From assembly GCA_049487715.1 (NCBI GenBank), contig CP150563.1, positions 1 to 64,000 on the forward strand: a stretch of DNA of 64,000 nucleotides, written 5' to 3'. Shown here one piece after another: positions 1 through 8,532 of this stretch (position 1 is the stretch's first letter; each line of letters starts with the position of its first letter). A model generated the notes under the pieces. It was not told the origin of the DNA. It did no database searches and saw nothing but the letters and a program-made list of their open reading frames with translations. A program made the position numbers and the translations under genes. The DNA comes from Pycnococcus provasolii. Taxonomy: Eukaryota; Chlorophyta; Pseudoscourfieldiophyceae; Pseudoscourfieldiales.

Positions 1-239
1 TAACCCTAACCCTAACCCTAACCCTAACCCTAACCCTAACCCTAACCCTAACCCTAACCCTAACCCTAACCCTAACCCTAACCCTAACCCTAACCCTAAC
101 CCTAACCCTAACCCTAACCCTAACCCTAACCCTAACCCTAATTGTAACCCTAACCCTAATTGTAACCCTAATTGTAACCCTAACCCTAATTGTAACCCTA
201 ATTGTAACCCTAATTGTAACCCTAATTGTAACCCTAATT
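1..239. repeat. Telomere, C-rich strand, with variant inner edge
   Basis: Tandem TAACCC repeats are uninterrupted from base 1 to about 140. From there to 239 canonical hexamers alternate with the variant TAATTG, so the local period becomes 12. The C-rich strand at the 5' end of the + strand means this is a left chromosome end with TTAGGG on the G strand. The clean array outside and degenerate array inside is the usual arrangement of telomerase-maintained ends. Confidence 0.97.
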
Positions 240-378
240 GCCAGGCTGGCAGTTTGACCCACATGTTGAAAAAAAAATTTCGCCTCCGGTATGCGGCCGA
301 CCATCGGCCAGCGTCGTGCAGAACGAAGCCAATAACAACAGCCATTTTTTTCACCCGCCGTTTCCGGCGATATCTTGT

Positions 379-456
379 CTTTCTCAGGGCAGCAACGCCC
401 CCCGAAAGGAGGTGGTATGCGGGCGTCAGCCCGTATTCACGGGAACGGTCTTCACC
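379..456 (+). repeat. 78-bp subtelomeric direct repeat, copy 1
   Basis: Identical by eye to 693-770, offset 314 bases. The unit contains a small inverted repeat, CGGGC-gtca-GCCCG, close to its middle. The copies are separated by 236 bases that include the 581-609 hairpin. Confidence 0.9.
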
Positions 457-580
457 GAAAAAAAAATTTTTCGGCGACCCTTCCCGGTCTCCTACGCCTA
501 TCCCCGTCAGTCGCCCGTCCGTTCTCTTCTCAAGAGTGATGGAGGTTCGGACGGGTCGGGCGGGAAGGAGGAGGAGCAAG

Positions 581-609
581 GGAAAGGCCGCCCCCCGGGC
601 GGCCTTTCC
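581..609. other. Perfect 13-bp stem with 3-base loop
   Basis: GGAAAGGCCGCCC, then CCC, then GGGCGGCCTTTCC. The stem is GC-rich and mismatch-free. It resembles a bacterial terminator in shape, but the telomeric context makes that role unlikely. Function unknown. Confidence 0.8.
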
Positions 610-692
610 ATGGGGCGTGAAGGGAACCTCCCTTCTCGGCGTGCCCCCTGTAGAAAACCCCAAATTTCCGTGTGAACACTGGAAATGTGGGC

Positions 693-770
693 CTTTCTCA
701 GGGCAGCAACGCCCCCCGAAAGGAGGTGGTATGCGGGCGTCAGCCCGTATTCACGGGAACGGTCTTCACC
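693..770 (+). repeat. 78-bp subtelomeric direct repeat, copy 2
   Basis: Second copy of the 379-456 repeat, same orientation. Sequence diverges immediately outside the unit on both sides, so the boundaries are sharp. Confidence 0.9.
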
Positions 771-1040
771 ATCGCCTTTCTTTACCACCTCCTATCGGGG
801 CGCCCGCCGGGGCAGGCAACGCGCGAGGGAGAGAGTGCGGAGGGGCAGGCAGGCGGGCGCCCAGCGGCCGAGACGAGAGAAGAGTGGGGGGTTGCGGATC
901 CGGATCCGCCGTGGGTGTCAGAACCTGGTCTGGCGGGGAACCGGATCCCACGAAACAGTTGGAACCGGATCCACCGTGCGTGGAGCAGAACATTCAAAGA
1001 GTGCTTGTTAGATGGCTCCACGCCTCAGAAGAGCAGGAGC

Positions 1041-1560
1041 ATGAGGCATCCAAACCGCATGAACGAGGTCATGGTGGCGGCACCAACCGTCATGGCAACT
1101 CCAGGCTCATATAGCTTCAGCCACGGTGGGCCAGGCATGGTCCTGGGAACCAACGGAGCATTGCGCGAACCCACGATTGAGGAGAAGGAAAGATTGATGG
1201 GATACCTCGGTGGCGTCACCTCCAAAGAGATCGCGACTGGAGTGTGGCTGAACGAAAGGCAACGATTACGGCTGATAGGCAACGCCTGGGATGCAATCGC
1301 CATGGAGGCTGTGCTCGCCTGTGCCAAGCTCATCAACGAATGTGCTCCGGGAGAAGCGATGGTATCAGAAGTGCCGGAGTCAATAGCACACTTCGCAGAG
1401 GTTCCGAAGACTGACATCCCGCGACAAGAGGTGATGACAGCGATAGGTACTACTATTCTACCTATTACCAAGGAGGGGCCACGGAGGGCTAAGGAAAAGC
1501 AATTGCGGGGGGGGGGGGCCACTCTTGAACAACGAATAAAGTCGGGAATTCCTTATTGTC
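1041..1560 (+). pseudogene. Fragment resembling the C-terminus of a C5 cytosine DNA methyltransferase (possible retroelement relic)
   Basis: An open frame read from the ATG at 1041 contains REPTIEEKERLMGYLGG, then a 14-residue gap, then NERQRLRLIGNAWD and a helical end MEAVLACAKLI. This order (E-x-E-[RK]-hM/L-G-[FY], R-x-x-L-hG-N-[AS]-W/F) is how Dnmt3-like and retrotransposon-borne C5 methyltransferases end. The catalytic PC, ENV and other motifs are absent, and the frame runs straight into telomere-like repeats, so this is a fragment and not a working enzyme. The upstream open frame (from about 672) is repeat sequence. Methyltransferase domains captured by retrotransposons are known in several algal and dinoflagellate lineages; that origin here is inference. 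It could instead be an unrelated helical fragment. Confidence 0.4.
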
Positions 1561-1590
1561 ACTTTTTCTTATTGTCACTTTCGGCCTATC

Positions 1591-1731
1591 TAACCCTAGA
1601 AATAACCCTAGAAATAACCCTAGAAATAACCCTAGAAATAACCCTAGAAATAACCCTAATCCTAGCCCTAACCCTAGAAATAACCCTAGACATAACCCAT
1701 AACCCTAGACATAACTCTAGACGTAACCCTA
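1591..1731. repeat. Interstitial degenerate telomere array, alternating TAACCC/TAGAAA
   Basis: Starts as a regular 12-base repeat, TAACCCTAGAAA, four to five units, then decays to TAATCC, TAGCCC, TAGACA and similar. The variant hexamer differs from the TAATTG variant next to the telomere. It is followed directly by a second copy of the module that borders the true telomere. Confidence 0.9.
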
Positions 1732-1733
1732 TT

Positions 1734-1815
1734 TGACAGGCTGGCGCTTAGCCGCATAGAGAAAAAAAAATTCGCGCCTGCGGCGTGCGGCCGACCGTCG
1801 GCCAGTGTCGTTGCG
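1734..1815. repeat. Second copy of the telomere-boundary module
   Basis: Starts CAGGCTGGC, then an A-run, CGCCTGCGG and the hairpin-forming GGCCGACCGTCGGCC. It is the diverged counterpart of about 238-320, which has the same order of parts directly inside the telomere. Similarity is clear but imperfect. Confidence 0.8.
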
Positions 1816-2573
1816 TGCGCGCGGCTAAGGCTCAAGATGAACCGCCTTTGCCGTGCTCCGCTCCTCCTTGTCCGAAGGCCTTGATTAAAATTGTTTGTCT
1901 AATAATTGGATAAATTGATTAAGTTGTTGTACATTAGGATATGTAGTTGGCAATATAGCGTTATTACGTTATATAGCTAAGCCCCTAAAATATATCACCT
2001 AAATAGTAGTTAAACCGATGGTTGGCAAAAACGGTTAGGCCAGAGGTATTAGTACTAACTAAGCTTATTGCTCGCGCAGACTTCAGCATATTGATTATGA
2101 AACCAAAAAACACTGCCCAATTTATTAGCAAAAATCATCTCGCGCGGTCGCGCCCGTGCCCACCTCGTTGCCCCACACGCTCCACGCGCACGCCGTGTCC
2201 TCCGGAGGCACCCGACGCGCGAATGTATATCGTTTGCGCTCGCGTGTGTTTGGCTTGGTTCGATGGCATACTTCGACGTGAGCAGCTTGAGCACGAGCTG
2301 GATCGGCACGCAGTGCGATGACATTCATGAGTCGGTGACGCGCTGGATGCAGGTGTTTGGTGGTGGTGGTGGCGGCGGAGGTGGAGCAAGTGGCAGCAAT
2401 GACACGCACGCATCGTCTGCTGCTTCCTCACATGCCTCGTGCAGCCACGACAACCGCCACATTCACGCTACACGACTCTGGAACCATATACTTATTCCTC
2501 AAAATAACCTTACGGTATTTGTTTTTTACAAAAACACAAGCACACACTTGTCTTTAGGAAATAAGTACATCAA
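1816..2573. other. Intergenic, no gene seen
   Basis: The stretch 1880-2010 is AT-rich, unlike the rest of the window. A GGT/GGC-rich microsatellite lies at about 2355-2385. Open frames here are short and overlap on both strands. It also holds the 3' end of the minus-strand gene that stops at 2574. Confidence 0.6.
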
Positions 2574-5486
2574 TCACGACCACGCGCTCAAGTCGCCGGA
2601 CGCCGTTCCTGTCGCGAGCAGCAAGCTTGTGTCGAGCGGAACATCAACGGCGGCGGCGGCGGCGGCGGCAGCAGCACCAGCACGCTTCGCGCTCTTCGGA
2701 CGCTTCACCTTCACTTTCCCACCATTCGCCGTCGTCGCGCTCGACGCCGTGCTGCTTGCACAGTCACCCCACAAGCTCGTCGCCGCGTATGGCGTGCCAG
2801 ACGCCTTCCCCTTCGCGCTCTTCGGGCGTTTCGCCTTGGCTGCTGGGGCGGCGGAAACATTCTCGCGGAGCGGGTTGTCACCACGCGCCGAATTCTGACG
2901 ATCCGTCGCGAGCTTTTCAGCCAGCGGCTTGGCATAGTTGCCGACAAGGTCCTTCTTTGGCGACGTGACACCCGCCACGAGCTTCTTCTTGCCCTTCCTC
3001 TTCTTTTGAGGCTGGGATGAAGACTGCGGCATCTCCGCGCCAGTTCCCGCCAGAAGCGATGCTGTTGGCGCGTGCATCTTCTTGGCGGCGGCGGCCAAAA
3101 TGTGAGATCGGCCGAACAGCGCGCCGGAATCAACGGAAGTTTTCACGGCGCCCCACTTGCTCGTGCCATCGGAACTGGGCGATGAACGCAATGCACTGAC
3201 AAGACCAAGTTCGCGTAGGCGGTTCTCCGTCTTCTGCAGTGCGTCATGTGTAGGCAGAGCCGAGAGTGATGGTTCCTCGGCAAACGATATCTCAGGAATG
3301 CGAGGATCATCCAAAGCATCATTGTCCTGTTGCTGCGAAAACCGCTCAGCTTGTTCCGGCATTGCTGTGACAGTCGCCGTCGCCGTCGTCGACGGCGGCG
3401 GCGGCGCAGGAGTATCACGATGCGACGTACGTTCCGAGGTGGGAGCTTTGCCAAACATCATAGCTGTCAGCTCGTCGTCCGTCGCTCGATCCACAGGCAC
3501 GCTGCCATGATCCAGGCTTTCTTCCGTGAAGGCTTTCTTCTCCGCCGCTCGTGCTTCGAAGTTTGCCCGGTCAAAGCTGGCGGTGGCTTCGTTGCGCTGT
3601 GGCGACCCCAGAGCAACCATATCACCATGCGAGGCGCGAACACCATTGTCTATGGAAACTTGCGACAGTTCCTTGACAGGACTTGAGGGACGACTCTGTG
3701 AAAAGAGCATCTCCGTGTCCTCATCGTCGACACCGTCATCAGGATCGTCGGCAAGCCTGTCTGGTGCTTTTGCATTAGAGACTCGCATCGACGCAAGCTC
3801 CTCCTGCACCGCGGCTGCACCATGTGCGCTAAGAGTCGCTGTTCCTGGCACGTCGCCTCGAAGCTTTGCAAGCCGGTCAACGCGCGGTCGAGCCACGTCG
3901 CTCGTGTTCGCGGAAGTAGCACGATGGTCAGGCTCACCGCGTGAAAATGGCAACTGTGCCGATTGCGCACGAGCTTGTGGTGCCGGCGGCGGTGGAGGAG
4001 GCGCCTCTGATTTCCTTGTATCGAACGCGACACCTCGTTCCTCGAGCACAGTCATGAGCTCTCGAGCATCCCGCGCATCCTTCTTCGCATCCGAATATAC
4101 CGATCGCCTCTCACTTCTGTCGTCATCTTCGGTAACAACGGATGGCACACTGCTCACGTACGAGCCGACGATGTTCTGCATAGCTTCGGTGACACTTCTT
4201 TGCCTCCGCGCACTGTACGGGCGCGAAACTGCCGATGACGGACGGCTCCGCGACGGCGCCCCTGTGTCGAGCATCGCAAATGCTTCCCGCGGCTGCTGTG
4301 GCATGTCGATACGCCCGACACCCGACGACGCTTCTGTCCCGGAGCCGCCGTTGGCGGTTCGCGTCGCTGGGAGAGCACTGACGGGGCGCGGCGGCATCGG
4401 GGCTGCGCCGACGCCGCCACTTCCGTATTTGGACGAAAACGTGCTGCCATCGCGAGTTGCTGGCATCGCGCTAATCGGCCGTGTGATGGCAGACTGCGGC
4501 CGGCTACTACCGTAGTCGCCGCGAGACGACGGCACGGCAGACTGCGGCCTGGAACGCGGCACGTACAAGCCTTCCTCTCGAGGAACACCGAGCTTCGCAA
4601 GGTGGAACTTTTCAATCGCCTCGATGCGGTCCCAAAAGCTTTCGGTTTCGGTTCGCTCGGAGACGGATCGCAGGCGCGCCGCCTCCGCCTCTTCCTGCTT
4701 TCTTATCTGCTCCGCAAGCTCCGAGGCGCTAGGAGGTGGAGGTCGATCCTCGAACCGGTTGGGATCCTCGGGCTTGACCTCCTCGTGAACATCCTCCTCC
4801 GGCGTCTCCTCCTCCTCCGTCACAGCCTCAGGAATGCTCGCCGGCGGCTGGGCTGCCCATCCTGCGCTGTATCTAGACAAGCGCGCGTCGATGCTGTAAG
4901 GCAAGCCTTCCGAAACCTTGTGCTTGCGCGGGTCGAGCGATGGCGGTAGCACGGTCGAAGGAAGTGGTGGTGCCGCGGCTGGTCGAGGTTGAGGCACGGG
5001 TATGCGCAGTGGAACGAGAGCGCGTCCCGTGTCAGTATCCAAGTCACCGGGTGGCGGGTGTGCTGGTGGCGGAGGTGCCCCTGCCCTTGCAGCGGCGCTC
5101 GCCGTATTGCCTCGGGCTGTTGTCTCGTTGGAGGGCAACGCGCTCCTTCTCCAGTCCTGCACAGGTAAGCCCGTCTGGCTCGCCGTTCTCTGGGCATCCC
5201 TCGTCATTTGCACGGCCACGAGCTCGGGAGGTGGCAGCACGTCCTCGAACACAGGCTCAGCTGGCAGCCGCGTCATTTCCTTGACGCCCACCTCAGCATA
5301 CGAGCCATAAAGCACCTCCTGTGCAAGCCGCGAGTTTCCTCCGGCGCCTCTAGCAGCGCCCGTGTCTTGCAAGGAAGTTACGGTATCCCTGCGCGTGAAG
5401 ATGTACTCCTTCGCTTGCTTGAGCCTCTTCGACAGCCAGTGCTTGAGGCCGCGGCGCTGCTTCGACGGCGCACCGTCAAACGCCAT
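2574..5486 (-). CDS. Low-complexity protein with RPxSA-type motifs (unknown function)
   Basis: A single 970-residue frame from an ATG at 5486. The N-terminus is basic and possibly amphipathic (GLKHWLSKRLKQAKEYIFTR). Most of the rest is predicted disordered: proline-rich near 130-190, a short charged helical part near 255-300 (ASELAEQIRKQEEAEAARLR), then serine/proline-rich sequence. Motifs RPQSA, RPISA, RPVSA, RPSSA, RPYSA and, near the C-terminus, two KRPKSAK repeats are regularly spaced. RPxSA motifs recur in microtubule- and flagellum-associated proteins of protists, which suggests but does not prove a cytoskeletal role. No enzyme fold is recognised. It is the gene nearest the telomere, about 2.3 kb from the array. 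A poly-alanine run near the C-terminus is encoded by GCC/GCG repeats. Confidence 0.75.
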   Translation of the reverse strand: MAFDGAPSKQRRGLKHWLSKRLKQAKEYIFTRRDTVTSLQDTGAARGAGGNSRLAQEVLYGSYAEVGVKEMTRLPAEPVFEDVLPPPELVAVQMTRDAQRTASQTGLPVQDWRRSALPSNETTARGNTASAAARAGAPPPPAHPPPGDLDTDTGRALVPLRIPVPQPRPAAAPPLPSTVLPPSLDPRKHKVSEGLPYSIDARLSRYSAGWAAQPPASIPEAVTEEEETPEEDVHEEVKPEDPNRFEDRPPPPSASELAEQIRKQEEAEAARLRSVSERTETESFWDRIEAIEKFHLAKLGVPREEGLYVPRSRPQSAVPSSRGDYGSSRPQSAITRPISAMPATRDGSTFSSKYGSGGVGAAPMPPRPVSALPATRTANGGSGTEASSGVGRIDMPQQPREAFAMLDTGAPSRSRPSSAVSRPYSARRQRSVTEAMQNIVGSYVSSVPSVVTEDDDRSERRSVYSDAKKDARDARELMTVLEERGVAFDTRKSEAPPPPPPAPQARAQSAQLPFSRGEPDHRATSANTSDVARPRVDRLAKLRGDVPGTATLSAHGAAAVQEELASMRVSNAKAPDRLADDPDDGVDDEDTEMLFSQSRPSSPVKELSQVSIDNGVRASHGDMVALGSPQRNEATASFDRANFEARAAEKKAFTEESLDHGSVPVDRATDDELTAMMFGKAPTSERTSHRDTPAPPPPSTTATATVTAMPEQAERFSQQQDNDALDDPRIPEISFAEEPSLSALPTHDALQKTENRLRELGLVSALRSSPSSDGTSKWGAVKTSVDSGALFGRSHILAAAAKKMHAPTASLLAGTGAEMPQSSSQPQKKRKGKKKLVAGVTSPKKDLVGNYAKPLAEKLATDRQNSARGDNPLRENVSAAPAAKAKRPKSAKGKASGTPYAATSLWGDCASSTASSATTANGGKVKVKRPKSAKRAGAAAAAAAAAVDVPLDTSLLLATGTASGDLSAWS

Positions 5487-5943
5487 GGCTGCTGGGTGCT
5501 GCGGTGGTGCGAGGTGCGACGTGGAGGGTGACTTTGAAAAGCAAGCGAGGGAGGGCTGGAGGAGTGGAGGGGGAAAGGGAAGGGCAGGGAGAGGGAAAGG
5601 GCAGGGAAGGAAGGTGCCGTTGAGGGCAAGGCAGCCACCCCGCGGCCTTTCGTCGGATCCAGGTGTTGGATCCCCGAACTAACCTGGAAGGGGAGGCTCG
5701 CCCTGGCTGCCTGAGCCAGGAGCCCCACTTCCTCAGCATCCGTGTCCCACCTGGTTTGACCATGCGCCGTGTAGAAAAAAACAGGTCGAATGCGAGCAAC
5801 GCACAAACAACAAACCACAGTCACGCACATGCAAAAGGTCCCACGGTCCAGGTGCTCGCAAACGTCAGTCAGTTCAAACGTCACACACTCTCTTCAATCA
5901 AATCGTTACAAGCTTAGTATTTACAACACGTGGCGTTGCTCAC
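5487..5943. other. Intergenic gap upstream of the RPxSA gene
   Basis: Contains a purine-rich run (5540-5625) on the + strand, two GGATCC sites in a short space, and the hairpin CCTGGCT-gcctg-AGCCAGG at about 5700-5720. No gene is seen. It should hold the promoter of the 5486 start and the 3' processing signals of the 5944 gene. Confidence 0.6.
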
Positions 5944-8145
5944 TTATCTGTTCTCTTGGCTCTTTTTGCGCAGGCGCGTGAGAGCACTCTCAGGTGGCAT
6001 GCCGGCGTGAAATTTGCCCTGCGGGTCTTGCCTCCACGCACCCGCGGACGGATGCACGTACCACGTATCCCCACCTCGCATTTGGTAATTCCCACCCGAA
6101 GGAAGGGCGTCCATAGTAATTCCAGCACCGCCTGAAGCCGCGGGTGCTTTCGGCTTTGGTGGAGGCGGTGGAGGTGGTGGGGGAGTAGGAGCTGGTGCTC
6201 CAGCACTTCTGGGAGGCGGCGTTGGTGGAGACAGCGTTTTGGGAGGGGGAGGCGGTGGTGCAGCTTTGACTTTGGGTTGTGGTGGTGGTGGCGGCGGCAG
6301 AGGAGGGGCAGGAGGAGAAGGCACTCCTGCAGGTTTTGAAGGAGGTGGTGGTGGAGAAGGCTTGTTGGGAAAAGAAGGGGGCGATGTGTTTGGCTTTGGT
6401 GGCGGCGGCGGCGGCCCACCTGCCTTTGCTTTTGATGGTTGAGGAGGGCGCACTGGTTTGCGCGCAGAAGGTTCGTCATTCTCAAGGCCCAAGTCTAGCG
6501 TTTTCACCTTGAAACCAAGTTTCGGGTTCAGGTTGGAAGCAGGTGCCTTTGAAAGTGGCTTTGATGGATTCGACTTCGGCGGCGGCGGCGGCGGCGGAGG
6601 AGGAGGAGGTGGTGGAGGTGGTTTGGGTGAAGCGGTTGACGAAGCAGTTGGCGGTGTTGGCGGCGTGGGGGTAGCTTTGGGAAAAGCTGATGGCTTTGGT
6701 GGTGGCGGCGGTGGAGAAGGAGGCAGCTTCGGAGGAGCCGATGAAGGCGCATGCGAAGATGTATTGACAGCTGGCTTTGGCGGAGGAGCAGGCGGTGACG
6801 GCTTGGGAGGCGGCGGCGGCGATTCTGGTGGTGATGGTGGAAGATCCGGCGGAGCAGACGGCAGATCGATCATCGGATTATTTTCCATGTCAATGGCGAG
6901 GCTTGGACCCGCGGTCGTCGACGATTTGGCAGCAGGCTTCGGTGGTGGCGGAACGGCCGCAGGCTTTGTGAGCGGCGGAACAGGAGCAGGCTTCGGCGGC
7001 TCTACAGGTGCCGGTGTAGGTTGCAGTGCTATCCTATCATCGCCAATGCCGTCATCGCTCTCAACGCAGCCGAGTTCACTGGCGGACGAAGAGGCATCGC
7101 TCTCGCTTAAGTCTCGCTCCTTTGTTGTCGACACAGATTTTTGTTGTGCCAGCCGTTGTTGTTGCTCCCTGTACCGTCGTATGCCTTCCCTTCGCATGTT
7201 CGCCTTTTCAGCCACAACCTCGCGACGCAGCGACTCCAACAAGCTGCTCGGACCCTTCCCGCCAGCGACACGGCTGGAAGGCATCTGCTGGCTGTCAGCG
7301 CGCATCACGGCCAATGGTGAAGATGTAAGTTGTGACTCAGTCTGCACCGACGGCGCAGTGCTCACAACAGGGCTCGGGAATGCGCTGGACGCCCTGTGGG
7401 CGTGACGTGCACCCATCGTGCTGTGAGCACCAGATCGTTGCACTGACATCTGCTCAAGCGCGTGCATTCGATTCACGAGTTCCTGCATCTGCCACGACGA
7501 CGTCCCATCCATCTCAACTTCAGACTCCGAATCGTACGCCGCGGGTGGCGAGACGAACCTGCGAGATGAATGCGCGCGTGTTGCGGTCGCAATCTCGAGC
7601 GCTTCGAGGCGCGCCTCGATTCTCTGCAAGATGTGTGGCGACGACGTCGTTTCTTCCCCTCTCGGCGGGTGTTGTGATTGCAAGCTACCGTGCAAGCCCA
7701 GTGGCGCGGGCGATGTGACGTTCGCGGTGAAGTAAGGTTGAGCATGTGCGACTTGCCTTTGTTCGGCGGGCATGGCCTGGCGGTGTGCAAGGGCGTGCGG
7801 CGTATGCCGCATGAGAAGGCGCTCCCACGCGTCCTCGTCGTCATCGGCGTCTGACATCACCGCAGTTGAGGAGCGGGGAGGTGAGAAGCCGCTCGAAAGC
7901 ATTTGAGTGCGCTCGGCGTTAGGCGTGCCACGCAGCCGTGCCGCCGTGTCTGCGAGAGACTGAGCTGCGGCGGCCGCCTCGGACATAGCGGCGTCGTACA
8001 GAGGGTCCCGCTGGCTTGGACTGGGCTGTTGTTGTTGTTGCAGCCTGACGTTGTTGGCGTCGAGGTGGTGCAGCAGGTTCGTTCTGAGCAGCGTGAGTTC
8101 ACGTATCGCCTCGCGCTTCGCCTTGCGCGACGCGCTGGCGGGCAT
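5944..8145 (-). CDS. Proline-rich protein with FH1-like polyproline tracts (unknown)
   Basis: 733 residues if started at the ATG at 8145 (MPASASRKAKREAIRELTLL); the frame stays open upstream to 8316, but that extension looks like leader sequence. The N-terminal 60 residues are basic and helical with leucines, followed by a Q-tract. The middle is charged, with a short likely helix near RRYREQQQRLAQQ. From roughly residue 400 to 670 it is dominated by P-runs of five to fourteen residues separated by K, S and A, as in formin FH1 or WASP-family proline regions that bind profilin and SH3 or WW domains. No FH2 or WH2 domain is visible. The last 60 residues are less biased (GGDTWYVHPSAGAWRQDPQG) and may be a small folded tail. 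An actin-related role is inference only. Confidence 0.7.
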   Translation of the reverse strand: MPASASRKAKREAIRELTLLRTNLLHHLDANNVRLQQQQQPSPSQRDPLYDAAMSEAAAAAQSLADTAARLRGTPNAERTQMLSSGFSPPRSSTAVMSDADDDEDAWERLLMRHTPHALAHRQAMPAEQRQVAHAQPYFTANVTSPAPLGLHGSLQSQHPPRGEETTSSPHILQRIEARLEALEIATATRAHSSRRFVSPPAAYDSESEVEMDGTSSWQMQELVNRMHALEQMSVQRSGAHSTMGARHAHRASSAFPSPVVSTAPSVQTESQLTSSPLAVMRADSQQMPSSRVAGGKGPSSLLESLRREVVAEKANMRREGIRRYREQQQRLAQQKSVSTTKERDLSESDASSSASELGCVESDDGIGDDRIALQPTPAPVEPPKPAPVPPLTKPAAVPPPPKPAAKSSTTAGPSLAIDMENNPMIDLPSAPPDLPPSPPESPPPPPKPSPPAPPPKPAVNTSSHAPSSAPPKLPPSPPPPPPKPSAFPKATPTPPTPPTASSTASPKPPPPPPPPPPPPPPPKSNPSKPLSKAPASNLNPKLGFKVKTLDLGLENDEPSARKPVRPPQPSKAKAGGPPPPPPKPNTSPPSFPNKPSPPPPPSKPAGVPSPPAPPLPPPPPPQPKVKAAPPPPPPKTLSPPTPPPRSAGAPAPTPPPPPPPPPKPKAPAASGGAGITMDALPSGGNYQMRGGDTWYVHPSAGAWRQDPQGKFHAGMPPESALTRLRKKSQENR

Positions 8146-8532
8146 GGTGGTGGTGGTGGTGAGGCGCTGCTCGAGGAGATGGCGGGGAGGCGTTGTTGCG
8201 ACGGGCGAGGGGAAAAAGGCGGGGAAGGAGAGGAGAGGAGAGGAGAGCACGAGATGGCAACGGTCTCGCACGCCAAGGAGGCCTGTTTGACCACCTGGTT
8301 CGCGTGATCGTCCCACCTAGGCGACCACCCAACCACGTGCACGGAGAGCAATCCAGAGTTCCAGACCTCCCTGGTCGTGATGCCACACCGGCCGCGTCCA
8401 CCTCTGGAATCTGGCAAGACCTTCTGGCAAGCCCAGCCTTGGGGGAGAGATCCACTGATTCCACCCCCCTTATTTTGCCCCCATCCGTTACAGGACAGGA
8501 CAACAGACTGACTTCCCATTCCTCCGACTCGC
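8146..8532. promoter_or_regulatory. Divergent upstream gap between proline-rich gene and Fe-ADH gene
   Basis: About 390 bases between two divergent starts. Carries CACGTG (about 8334) and several TGGAATCTGG/TCTGGCAAG-like near repeats at 8400-8450. No telomere-type repeat here. Core promoter elements are not identifiable by eye. Confidence 0.5.

Larger units (their letters stand above)
238..1030. other. Subtelomeric non-coding sequence with direct repeats and hairpins
   Basis: No convincing gene. It holds a boundary module (about 238-320) seen again at 1734-1815, a 78-bp perfect direct repeat (379-456 and 693-770), and a 29-base hairpin at 581-609. Overlapping open frames occur on both strands, but they are arginine- and proline-rich, match no family I know and change frame through the repeats, so I treat them as chance. 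Confidence 0.7.

Noticed and set aside
1-240. CRISPR array
   Set aside because: Short regular repeats without spacers; it is a telomere.
581-609. Rho-independent terminator
   Set aside because: The stem is strong, but the window is a eukaryotic chromosome end and no T-run follows.
254-1114. Open frames in the subtelomeric block (for example 254-1114 + and 507-788 -)
   Set aside because: Arginine- and proline-rich, overlapping in several frames, and they translate direct repeats and hairpins differently in each copy.
3526-4515. 329-residue + strand frame inside the RPxSA gene
   Set aside because: Shadow of a low-complexity gene; serine-rich without homology.
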